From positions 1-35,696 of IMG/VR virus record IMGVR_UViG_3300038463_000128: DNA of 35,696 nt; one strand, written 5' to 3'. The first letter of the stretch is position 1, and every line of letters begins with the position of its first letter. Of the stretch, positions 31,526-35,696 are shown one piece after another. The position numbers and the translations under genes were made by a program. The stretch is from a virus. The notes beneath the pieces are model-generated. The model worked only from the letters and a program-made list of their open reading frames with translations, had not been told where the DNA came from and searched no databases.

Positions 31526-31698
31526 TCGTTAGGCTTTTTAACGGAGAAGAGTTTTTCTTGAATGAGTTTAATTTTGTCTTCTCCCCAAAACATTTGTCTG
31601 GCACTTTTTGCCAGCGGTCTATTTCTATCATCGACCCAAGGCGATTGACCAAGTTCAAAATATCCTTTTAACCAGGCAACGAATTCGTCCGCAGTCAT
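31513..31698 (-). CDS. 61-residue early phage protein
   Basis: Begins MTADEFVAWLKGYFELGQSP and ends with DKIKLIQEKLFSV then KKPNEPGL. The 'FVAWLKGYFEL ... IQEKL' pattern is common among tiny phage proteins of unknown role with an N-terminal helix and a C-terminal helix. ATG overlaps the preceding stop (31695-31698). The NEPGL tail comes from a junction repeat. Confidence 0.75.
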   Translation of the reverse strand: MTADEFVAWLKGYFELGQSPWVDDRNRPLAKSARQMFWGEDKIKLIQEKLFSVKKPNEPGL

Positions 31699-31919
31699 TC
31701 TTTCTCCCCAGGTCTCTCACCAGTATCGTCAAACTCGAATGTCTTATAGTTCTTGTCCCCAAGATAATAAATATGCCTATCGGCTTTCTCCAAAGCCTCA
31801 GTGAGGACCTTGACCCGATTGATGAGCCAGTCCACTTGATCATCTTCAATGCGTCGATCACATTCTGGGCAACCGCCTCGTCTATGTGCATAGGCCTCAA
31901 TTTCTTCTAGTTTAGTCAT
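31695..31919 (-). CDS. 74-residue early protein with a CxxC motif
   Basis: MTKLEEIEAYAHRRGGCPEC (one CPEC knuckle, residues 17-20) is followed by a helix VDWLINRVKVLTEALEKADR and a tail DDTGERPGEKE. One knuckle alone cannot hold zinc unless the protein dimerises or the nearby histidine takes part. The tail TGERPGEKE is read from a junction repeat and resembles the tails of several neighbours. Confidence 0.7.
   Translation of the reverse strand: MTKLEEIEAYAHRRGGCPECDRRIEDDQVDWLINRVKVLTEALEKADRHIYYLGDKNYKTFEFDDTGERPGEKE
31709..31727. repeat. Junction inverted repeat
   Basis: CAGGTCTCTCACCAGTATC: GGT/ACC arms. On the minus strand it encodes the TGERPGE part of the 74-residue protein and the GGGGAGAAAG ribosome site for the next gene. 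Confidence 0.7.
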
Positions 31920-31940
31920 ACTGGTTTCAATCCTGGTTAA
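31919..31940. repeat. Junction inverted repeat, degenerate
   Basis: ACTGGTTTCAATCCTGGTTA region; GG/CC arms around an A/T centre. Includes the stop (31937-31939) of the 27-residue membrane peptide and the start of the 74-residue gene. Confidence 0.6.
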
Positions 31941-32020
31941 AAGAAGTCAGCGGCTTTGATGACCAAACCGATTACAATCAAAGTCGAGATTATTCCGGCA
32001 CCGAATCCTATTAAGAACAT
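31937..32020 (-). CDS. 27-residue membrane micropeptide
   Basis: ATG at 32018-32020 lies inside the end of the preceding gene after GAGGAGGG. The frame begins MFLIGFGAGIISTLIVIGLV and ends IKAADFF, a single hydrophobic helix. Size and shape are like the micropeptide at 972-1055, with a different sequence. Strong ribosome site and position support translation. Role unknown. Confidence 0.68.
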   Translation of the reverse strand: MFLIGFGAGIISTLIVIGLVIKAADFF

Positions 32021-32226
32021 TTACCCTCCTCGATAGGCTCCGAACCAGTGTCACTGATGACTTTAATGGGCCTTTCACAAATCGGACACCTTCCTTTTTT
32101 AGTGGCTTCTTCATAGCTTTTGTTAAGAAACCTTTTCCTAAGTAAGAACTTTTGGTCTAGCCAAGTTCCGAGCCAAAAACAATTCATCGTTATGATTAGA
32201 ATTGAAACCAGATCTTCTTTACTCAT
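32011..32226 (-). CDS. 71-residue membrane-associated protein with a zinc-knuckle end
   Basis: Start ATG 32224-32226 (ATGA overlap with the zinc peptide upstream, AAGGAGAAGG just before); an in-frame GTG at 32253 would run inside that peptide. A hydrophobic helix (LVSILIITMNCFWLGTWL) at the N-terminus is followed by a basic segment (QKFLLRKRFLNKSYEEATKK) and CPIC, then DTGSEPIEEGKCS. The tail is the clearest example of the junction-repeat-encoded C-terminus. Confidence 0.7.
   Translation of the reverse strand: MSKEDLVSILIITMNCFWLGTWLDQKFLLRKRFLNKSYEEATKKGRCPICERPIKVISDTGSEPIEEGKCS
32033..32052. repeat. Junction inverted repeat
   Basis: ATAGGCTCCGAACCAGTGTC: GGCTC/GAACC arms. On the minus strand it encodes DTGSEPI at the end of the 71-residue protein and leads into GAGGAGGG, the ribosome site of the next frame. 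Confidence 0.72.
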
Positions 32227-32333
32227 TCCTTCTCCTTCGCGGCAGGCTGACACTGTTCATCAATACACCAGTCGCAAATATTGGTAATTTGCGGGTCCGT
32301 AGCAATAGGAGTTCCACATAACACGCAGTTCAT
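32223..32333 (-). CDS. 36-residue zinc-ribbon micropeptide
   Basis: Begins MNCVLCGTPIATDPQITNIC and continues DWCIDEQC to the tail QPAAKEKE. CVLC and CDWC are two CxxC knuckles about 15 residues apart, a complete four-cysteine zinc site in a 36-residue protein. ATG overlaps a stop upstream and TGA overlaps the next ATG. The tail again comes from a diverged junction repeat. Confidence 0.72.
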   Translation of the reverse strand: MNCVLCGTPIATDPQITNICDWCIDEQCQPAAKEKE

Positions 32334-32374
32334 TCTTTCTCTTTCACAGGCTGAGAACCAGTGTTAAAACCCAT
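32330..32374 (-). other. 14-codon frame made by a junction repeat
   Basis: ATG (32372-32374) to TGA (32330-32332) encodes MGFNTGSQPVKEKE. It overlaps the end of the 101-codon gene in another frame and its TGA overlaps the ATG of the zinc micropeptide. There is no clear ribosome site upstream, so coupled re-initiation would be needed. I list it because its tail matches those of neighbouring proteins; translation is unproven. Confidence 0.35.
32346..32368. repeat. Junction inverted repeat
   Basis: ACAGGCTGAGAACCAGTGTT then AAA, nearly the same as the copy at 33314; GGCT/AACC arms with one G-T pair. Contains the stop (32364-32366) of the 101-codon gene. Confidence 0.78.
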
Positions 32375-32669
32375 CTTTTTTCATATCAAAATTAAGTCTT
32401 AAAATCTTATGGATCTGGGCGGCAGCATTACAGCTCGCATTCACTGTCTCAGCCGTCACCCCATGCTCATTTACTTTTCTTATCAATCCCATCAACTCTG
32501 TGGCCAAGTTCTTCGATAAACTTTCCGAAGTCGAGGGTTTTTCGGAACTCAGAGATTTCTCTCCTGAGACCAAAGCATGGGTCTTTGCGACGGGCTTTGG
32601 CTCCGATGGCTGATTTTTTCCGTTTAAGTTCTTCTCTGTGGTTTGCGTAGAAGCGGCGGTGGAGTCCAT
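32364..32669 (-). CDS. Early phage protein with conserved-looking helical C-terminus
   Basis: 101 codons from ATG 32669, 2 bases after the sigma-like stop with GAGGAG upstream. The C-terminal half (LATELMGLIRKVNEHGVTAE, then TVNASCNAAAQIHKILRLNF and DMKK) has the look of a real, small helical phage protein. The first 50 residues are S/T/P/K-rich and overlap another good frame (32467-32814), so the true start may be further in, e.g. TTG at 32507 or ATG at 32492. Function unknown. Confidence 0.55.
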   Translation of the reverse strand: MDSTAASTQTTEKNLNGKNQPSEPKPVAKTHALVSGEKSLSSEKPSTSESLSKNLATELMGLIRKVNEHGVTAETVNASCNAAAQIHKILRLNFDMKKDGF

Positions 32670-32814
32670 TTTCAGAAGCTCTCCTCATTAAGTTTTTCCA
32701 TTTGCCAGGATTGGCCAATCTCCATTCTTTCAAACGTTCCTTGTTCCAATCCGGATTCGCTTTCTGCTTCCGGTAATAATATGCCTTCCATTTTGCCCTC
32801 TCTTTTTCTTTCAT
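32467..32814 (-). CDS. Basic protein resembling HNH-associated phage proteins, overlapping two other frames
   Basis: 115 codons from ATG 32814 (MKEKERAKWKAYYYRKQKAN). Pattern W/Y-rich basic repeats (PDWNKERLKEWRLANPGKWK) is like the N-terminal part of phage HNH-type nucleases, and KARRKDPCFGLRREISEFRK follows. It overlaps the last 48 codons of the sigma-like gene and about 60 codons of the next gene, so either this frame or those ends are noise. I judge it more protein-like than the overlapped ends. No catalytic HNH residues are clear. Confidence 0.4.
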   Translation of the reverse strand: MKEKERAKWKAYYYRKQKANPDWNKERLKEWRLANPGKWKNLMRRASENGLHRRFYANHREELKRKKSAIGAKARRKDPCFGLRREISEFRKTLDFGKFIEELGHRVDGIDKKSK

Positions 32815-33295
32815 TCCAGGCTTCCGCCTTAATTCGCGCTGATAAGCGGCCCTGAAGGCTTTGGAGCCTCTGAGATACCCTTGATTCACTAACTCCAAAG
32901 AGATTGCCGATCTCAACTTCATTAAATCCCCAGTAATGATTCAAGAGGAACATCGCCCTTTCGACACCCCTAAAATATCCGAGTATATCAAAAGCATACG
33001 ATCTATTTGGTGATTCAGTTCCAAACTGTCCTGGATGTTCAATAAAGTATTCTTCGAAGCTGAGTCGTTTAAGAGTGAATGCCTGCCTAAGATCATAGCT
33101 AGGTTCCCCCTTTCGACCATAATTAGACCGTAAATAATCGATAACAGCTTGTTCACAGGTTGCATGTTTATGCCTGCCTTCGAGCATTCGCGTGAGAACT
33201 GCCTGACTAATTTCCTCTGCTTCAGATCCAAACCCAAGTATGGAAGCACTTGCTTTAAGTCTTTTAAGGAGGTGCGCGGCTGTTTTGTCATCCAA
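32672..33295 (-). CDS. Sigma-70-family-like factor
   Basis: 207 codons from a TTG at 33293-33295, 7 bases after AAGGA; an ATG 4 bases on is in another frame. Residues 24-60 (SEAEEISQAVLTRMLEGRHK, then CEQAVIDYLR) resemble sigma region 2, and 112-150 (RAMFLLNHYWGFNEVEIGNL, FGVSESRVSQRLQSLQGRL) is a clear region-4 helix-turn-helix. Region 3 is absent as in small sigma factors. In a phage it could redirect host RNA polymerase to late promoters. It is made from the early unit. The last 48 residues are doubtful (overlap). Confidence 0.68.
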   Translation of the reverse strand: MDDKTAAHLLKRLKASASILGFGSEAEEISQAVLTRMLEGRHKHATCEQAVIDYLRSNYGRKGEPSYDLRQAFTLKRLSFEEYFIEHPGQFGTESPNRSYAFDILGYFRGVERAMFLLNHYWGFNEVEIGNLFGVSESRVSQRLQSLQGRLSARIKAEAWNERKREGKMEGILLPEAESESGLEQGTFERMEIGQSWQMEKLNEESF

Positions 33296-33313
33296 GGTCA
33301 GTCCTTTTTCGCA

Positions 33314-33336
33314 ACAGGTGGATAACCAGTGTTAAA
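33314..33336. repeat. Junction inverted repeat
   Basis: AACAGGTGGATAACCAGTGT then TAA: GGT/ACC arms. Includes the stop (33332-33334) of the DNA methyltransferase gene. Close match to the copy at 32346. Confidence 0.78.
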
Positions 33337-34060
33337 CACTCATCATATCCAATTGAACGCTAGGTCTCGAACCTGCAATGCGAGCCTTCGCTATATCGAA
33401 ATAGGTTTGATCTTTTTCAATGCCTATAAATTTACGGTTTAAATTTTTACAAGCAACCCCAGTCGAGCCGCTGCCCATCGTGAAATCTAGGACAGTTTCG
33501 CCTTCGAGGGTATAGGTCTTGATTAGGTATTCGAGGAGTGGGACTGGTTTTTGGGTAGGATGAACCGTTTTAAAATCCTGTTTAAACCCTTCAATTAACA
33601 TTTTAGGAAAATTGGTTTTAGTTTGAATCCCACCATGGTTTTTTATCGATTTAACGAAAGCGCATAATTTTGATTTTCTTCGTTGATCTATAAGGCAATC
33701 GACAAGGCCTTGAGGATAATAGGCAGACTGCTTAAAAGAAAAAACAGAGATTAGTTCAATGTTTTTAAGCGGTCTCTTGTTGGCCATTGGAAACCCACCA
33801 GCTCTTTGTTTTTTCCAAACCCAGTCATATCTATACCAATCCCTACAACTTATTCTTAGCGAGCTAGAAAACGGTTCACTTCCGAATAAAAGAACAGGAC
33901 CTTTGGTTATTCTTTTAAGCTCACGCCACATAGGTTCAAAAGGGATAACAGTATCCCACTTACAAGCCGTAGTACCGTAAGGAGGGTCCGTTAGAACCAT
34001 ATCAATGCTCTTATCGTCTAAGCTTTTCATAACCTCCAAACAATCCCCTAAATAGAGCAA
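33332..34060 (-). CDS. DNA adenine/cytosine-N4 methyltransferase
   Basis: 242 codons from a TTG at 34058-34060 (no ATG in frame; a stop lies 5 codons upstream; AAAGG just before). Motif IV DPPYGT at 25-30, HPTQKP at 167-172 and the SAM-binding FTMGSGST at 193-200 occur in the order of beta-class amino-methyltransferases (N6-adenine or N4-cytosine). No partner nuclease gene is near, so it is an orphan enzyme, probably protecting phage DNA from host restriction. Neighbour genes are tiny early genes. Confidence 0.9.
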   Translation of the reverse strand: MLYLGDCLEVMKSLDDKSIDMVLTDPPYGTTACKWDTVIPFEPMWRELKRITKGPVLLFGSEPFSSSLRISCRDWYRYDWVWKKQRAGGFPMANKRPLKNIELISVFSFKQSAYYPQGLVDCLIDQRRKSKLCAFVKSIKNHGGIQTKTNFPKMLIEGFKQDFKTVHPTQKPVPLLEYLIKTYTLEGETVLDFTMGSGSTGVACKNLNRKFIGIEKDQTYFDIAKARIAGSRPSVQLDMMSV

Positions 34061-34072
34061 TCGCCTTTCATA

Positions 34073-34102
34073 CTACTTTTCAACAGGTTGGAAACCTTTC
34101 AT
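34073..34102 (-). other. 9-codon frame made by a junction repeat
   Basis: ATG (34100-34102) to TAG (34073-34075) encodes MKGFQPVEK. It lies between the glycine-repeat gene and the methyltransferase gene. The tail GFQPVEK is a short version of the repeated TG-x-x-P-x-EKE ending. No strong ribosome site; translation unproven. Confidence 0.3.
34083..34099. repeat. Junction inverted repeat
   Basis: ACAGGTTGGAAACCTTT: AGGTT (34085-34089) and AACCT (34093-34097), perfect 5-bp arms with a 3-bp loop. Confidence 0.75.
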
Positions 34103-34105
34103 AAA

Positions 34106-34372
34106 TCAGCCGTCGCCGTAGCCGTAGCCGGAGCCGGAGCCGTAGCCGTAGCCGGAGCCGTAGCCGGAGCCGTCGCCGTAGCCGTAGCCGGAGCCGGAGC
34201 CGTAGCCGTAGCCGGAGCCGTAGCCGTCGCCGTAGCCGGAGCCGTAGCCGGAGCCGGAGCCGTAGCCGTAGCCGGAGCCGGAGCCGTAGCCGGAGCCGGA
34301 GCCGTAGCCGGAGCCGTAGCCGTCGCCGTAGCCGTAGCCGGAGCCGGAGCCGTCATTTTTTAACTCTTCCAT
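34106..34372 (-). CDS. Gly-Tyr/Ser/Asp dipeptide-repeat protein
   Basis: 88 codons: MEELKND then 40 consecutive Gly-X pairs with X = Tyr, Ser or Asp, ending GYGYGDG. It starts inside the end of the DUF6948-like gene (13-bp overlap). Such G-[YSD] repeats occur as parts of phage proteins that usually carry a further globular domain; here the repeat is almost the whole protein. Likely disordered. Function unknown; repeat number may vary between isolates. Confidence 0.7.
   Translation of the reverse strand: MEELKNDGSGSGYGYGDGYGSGYGSGSGYGSGSGYGYGSGSGYGSGYGDGYGSGYGYGSGSGYGYGDGSGYGSGYGYGSGSGYGYGDG
34109..34354. repeat. Hexanucleotide tandem repeat, about 40 units
   Basis: Units GTAGCC, GGAGCC and GTCGCC (plus strand) follow one another without break. 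Only two positions of the hexamer vary, and three variants exist. All reading frames stay open through it, which makes false genes on both strands. Much more GC-rich than its surroundings. Confidence 0.95.
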
Positions 34373-34647
34373 ACCGCCACCGATGCAATAGATTTTTGAG
34401 CCTTTTTAGTAACGTCTAAAATCTCTATCGCTTGTAATAATTCAACATTAGAAACTTCAGCGGGAAATTTACATTCTTGAGGGGAAGAAACTCCATCGAC
34501 CGCGAGTTGACTCAATGAAGCAGCACCTTTCCAATACCAAAGGCGCCTAGCATTAGTTAAAGTAACTTCTTGCCCTTTTCTTGCTTTAAGATATCCGGCA
34601 AATACTCCAGCCGAATAAGTTCTTACTATCACGTACTTCTTTGCCAT
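34360..34647 (-). CDS. DUF6948-family-like phage protein
   Basis: 95 residues. The start KYVIVRTYSAGVFAGYLKAR, the middle TNARRLWYWKGAASLSQLAV and PQECKFPAEVSNVELLQAIE match a compact phage family I recall as DUF6948, usually about 90-100 residues and single-domain. The WYWKGAASLSQLA block is nearly invariant. Function is not known; it occurs in varied phages as a free-standing early gene. ATG overlaps the stop of the upstream gene (TAATG), with GGAGAAA before it. Confidence 0.85.
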   Translation of the reverse strand: MAKKYVIVRTYSAGVFAGYLKARKGQEVTLTNARRLWYWKGAASLSQLAVDGVSSPQECKFPAEVSNVELLQAIEILDVTKKAQKSIASVAVWKS

Positions 34648-34976
34648 TATTTTTCTCCTTTTATAGTTTCTTTTTCAACTGGTTCCGGACCTGTATCAAT
34701 TTTTAAAGCTTTACGAGCAACTACACAACTAGGTTGTTTGCAGTTTCTCCAGTCATGTTCATCCGTTGATACTAACGTTGAGCAAAGGACCATAAAAAGG
34801 GCCTGTTCTAATTCAGAACATCTGTCTCTGAGTTTTTCTTCATTACCGTTCATTTCTGCTCCAATAAGTTTTTCATTAGCCCTAATTGCCGCTAAATCAC
34901 AGAAATTTAGGCCAGGATTTTTGGATGCTGAGCCAATTTCCATGTCATAAAAATCGCTAGGCTTAAAGAAGCTCAT
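34647..34976 (-). CDS. Early protein with junction-repeat tail, unknown
   Basis: 109 residues. MSFFKPSDFYDMEIGSASKN leads into a helical region (NFCDLAAIRANEKLIGAEMN, EKLRDRCSELEQALFMVLC) and then CKQPSCVVARKALKI and the tail DTGPEPVEKETIKGEK. Four to five cysteines may bind metal. ATGA overlap with the gene upstream. The tail is the longest version of the repeated ending. Confidence 0.68.
   Translation of the reverse strand: MSFFKPSDFYDMEIGSASKNPGLNFCDLAAIRANEKLIGAEMNGNEEKLRDRCSELEQALFMVLCSTLVSTDEHDWRNCKQPSCVVARKALKIDTGPEPVEKETIKGEK
34678..34697. repeat. Junction inverted repeat
   Basis: ACTGGTTCCGGACCTGTATC: GGTTCCGGACC core at 34681-34691. On the minus strand it encodes DTGPEPV at the end of the 109-residue protein. 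Confidence 0.75.
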
Positions 34977-35140
34977 TTCTCGTCCTTTGGGTCCGGACCT
35001 GGCTCAACAATTACATGGCAGAAATAGTCTTCTGTAAGCTCATCCGGCGGTGTTAATCTAATCACACCTTCTTTTGGGTCCAGAAAACCATTCTTAATCC
35101 AAAACTCTTTTAGTTCGCAGCGGTGATATGTGTTTCTCAT
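34973..35140 (-). CDS. 55-residue early protein
   Basis: ATG 35138-35140 overlaps the methyltransferase TGA and TGA 34973-34975 overlaps the next ATG. The frame begins MRNTYHRCELKEFWIKNGFL and continues DPKEGVIRLTPPDELTEDYF to VEPGPDPKDEK. The tight fit and protein-like composition support it. The tail comes from a junction repeat with a perfect GGTCCGGACC palindrome. Function unknown. Confidence 0.72.
   Translation of the reverse strand: MRNTYHRCELKEFWIKNGFLDPKEGVIRLTPPDELTEDYFCHVIVEPGPDPKDEK
34989..35003. repeat. Junction inverted repeat
   Basis: GGTCCGGACC at 34990-34999 is a perfect 10-bp palindrome with no loop, followed by TGG. On the minus strand it encodes PGPDP. Confidence 0.7.
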
Positions 35141-35696
35141 TTTCCCTCAGGTTTTGAACCTGATTTAGACACTGGAGCCTTATGGGCCCAAACCAAATCA
35201 CCCTCTTTAATTTTCTTCACATATACCTGCTGATTTGGAGCGTTTATCAAATGCGCATCGTTACAGTGAATATTTAAGAAAGCATCAATCGCAGTTTTAG
35301 GAACATCCCACCTTGGTCTATTGGGAACTGCAAAAATGTAATCATCAAAAATCATAAGCCCGTGCATTTTTAAAAGCTTCCATGCGAGAACGGCATCAGA
35401 CAAACACTCCGCAGCTTCGTGATTTGCATCGACGTAAATGACATCAAAATAATTAAGATATCCATTCGCGCAAAGCCTTATTAATTCACTTTCTGAAGTA
35501 CCTTTATGAACATGAAGATCTGTTTTAAATGGATTATTTTTTGTAGCTATTTCCATATTGTGTTTAAATCTATTTTCCGATGCATTGAAATCAACTTCCA
35601 TTAATGCATTATCGGAACAGCCTGCCCATGAATCAATGCAATGGACTTCTATGTCCCATTGTCTTGCAAATTTGTTTATAAACCATGTCGTACTTC
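35137..35696 (-). CDS. SAM-dependent methyltransferase, C-terminal part (gene crosses the contig ends)
   Basis: Runs off the right edge and, on the circle, starts at 245. The part unique to this end holds the second half of the fold: NYFDVIYVDANH (about residues 121-132), a helix AAECLSDAVLAWKLLKMHG and IFDDYIF, the order of strands 4 and 5 of Methyltransf_24-type enzymes. An ATG at 35601 would give a protein without the SAM-binding loop and is not the real start. The end SKSGSKPEGK is encoded by a junction repeat. Confidence 0.88.
   Translation of the reverse strand, partial: STTWFINKFARQWDIEVHCIDSWAGCSDNALMEVDFNASENRFKHNMEIATKNNPFKTDLHVHKGTSESELIRLCANGYLNYFDVIYVDANHEAAECLSDAVLAWKLLKMHGLMIFDDYIFAVPNRPRWDVPKTAIDAFLNIHCNDAHLINAPNQQVYVKKIKEGDLVWAHKAPVSKSGSKPEGK
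35147..35163. repeat. Junction inverted repeat, best hairpin
   Basis: TCAGGTTTTGAACCTGA has perfect 7-bp arms and a 3-base loop. It lies at the end of the SAM methyltransferase gene, encoding SGSKPE, and leads straight into the ribosome site of the next gene. Confidence 0.8.
35570..35696. repeat. Direct terminal repeat, right copy
   Basis: Identical to bases 1-127; see the left copy. The unique genome ends at 35569. Confidence 0.95.

Noticed and set aside
32941-33291. A 116-codon minus-strand frame beginning MTKQPRTSLK
   Set aside because: It overlaps the sigma-like gene in another frame and lacks recognisable domains; the sigma frame has a clear helix-turn-helix.
34088-34363. Plus-strand frame of Ala-Val/Gly repeats
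   Set aside because: It is the antisense reading of the hexanucleotide array. All frames are open there, and the minus-strand Gly-[YSD] frame fits the operon.
31312-35163. CRISPR array or tRNA T-arm fragments
   Set aside because: Copies are not evenly spaced and lie at gene ends. The GGTTC-GAACC look of some copies recalls a tRNA T-arm, but no other tRNA parts are near.
35137-35601. A 154-residue methyltransferase starting at 35601
   Set aside because: It would lack the SAM-binding loop. The frame is open to the window edge and continues on the other end of the circle to an ATG at 245.

Overview
This window reads as one complete, circular genome of a temperate, P22-like podovirus of a Gram-negative host. 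Bases 1-127 recur exactly at 35570-35696, so the unique circle is 35,569 bp. A methyltransferase gene cut at both window ends becomes a single 225-codon frame when the ends are joined. The virion genes follow the P22 order (terminase, portal, scaffold, coat, gp4-like, gp10-like, ejection proteins, tail fibres). A tyrosine integrase and a small repressor-like gene argue for a temperate life cycle. The O-antigen polymerase/ligase-like membrane protein and the spanin-like genes argue for a Gram-negative host. The host genus cannot be named from sequence alone.

Layout. (1) Leftward 'early' unit of about 9.1 kb, starting at 4409, running down to base 1 and continuing from 35569 down to 30846. In order of transcription it holds: a ribbon-helix-helix regulator, small zinc proteins, a Gp157-like protein, a putative annealing/recombination protein, a replication initiator with iterons inside its gene, a helicase-loader-like protein, micro membrane proteins, a GroES co-chaperonin, a SAM methyltransferase, a DUF6948-like protein, a Gly-Tyr/Ser/Asp repeat protein, a DNA methyltransferase, a sigma-70-like factor and many tiny genes. 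Most junctions are ATGA or TAATG overlaps. (2) A divergent control region (4410-4487) with a perfect 17-bp palindrome over the -35 box of a good rightward promoter. (3) A secreted small protein and the integrase. (4) Rightward virion genes from 5846 to 28463, with two glycosyltransferase-like genes, an aspartyl-hydroxylase-like gene and a GNAT gene between the structural genes. A leftward DUF5675 gene interrupts the unit at 6563-6979. (5) A leftward O-antigen polymerase/ligase gene whose end runs antisense into the last fibre gene. (6) A rightward holin/spanin-like cluster at 29623-30807.

The most unusual signal is a family of about 14 short inverted repeats (plus-strand consensus CAGGY-N5-RCCWGTGTNAAA). 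They sit at nearly every gene junction between 31.3 and 35.2 kb, and two more copies bracket the integrase gene. When read as protein they give unrelated genes the same C-terminal tail (TG-x-x-P-x-EKE), and two copies make complete 9- and 14-codon frames. Other points of note are a tail fibre carrying a seven-repeat beta-propeller, a fibre-like protein with a secretion signal, a 40-unit hexanucleotide repeat gene, a glycosyltransferase gene that seems to start at ATA or ATT, and a UUCG-loop terminator directly after the coat gene.
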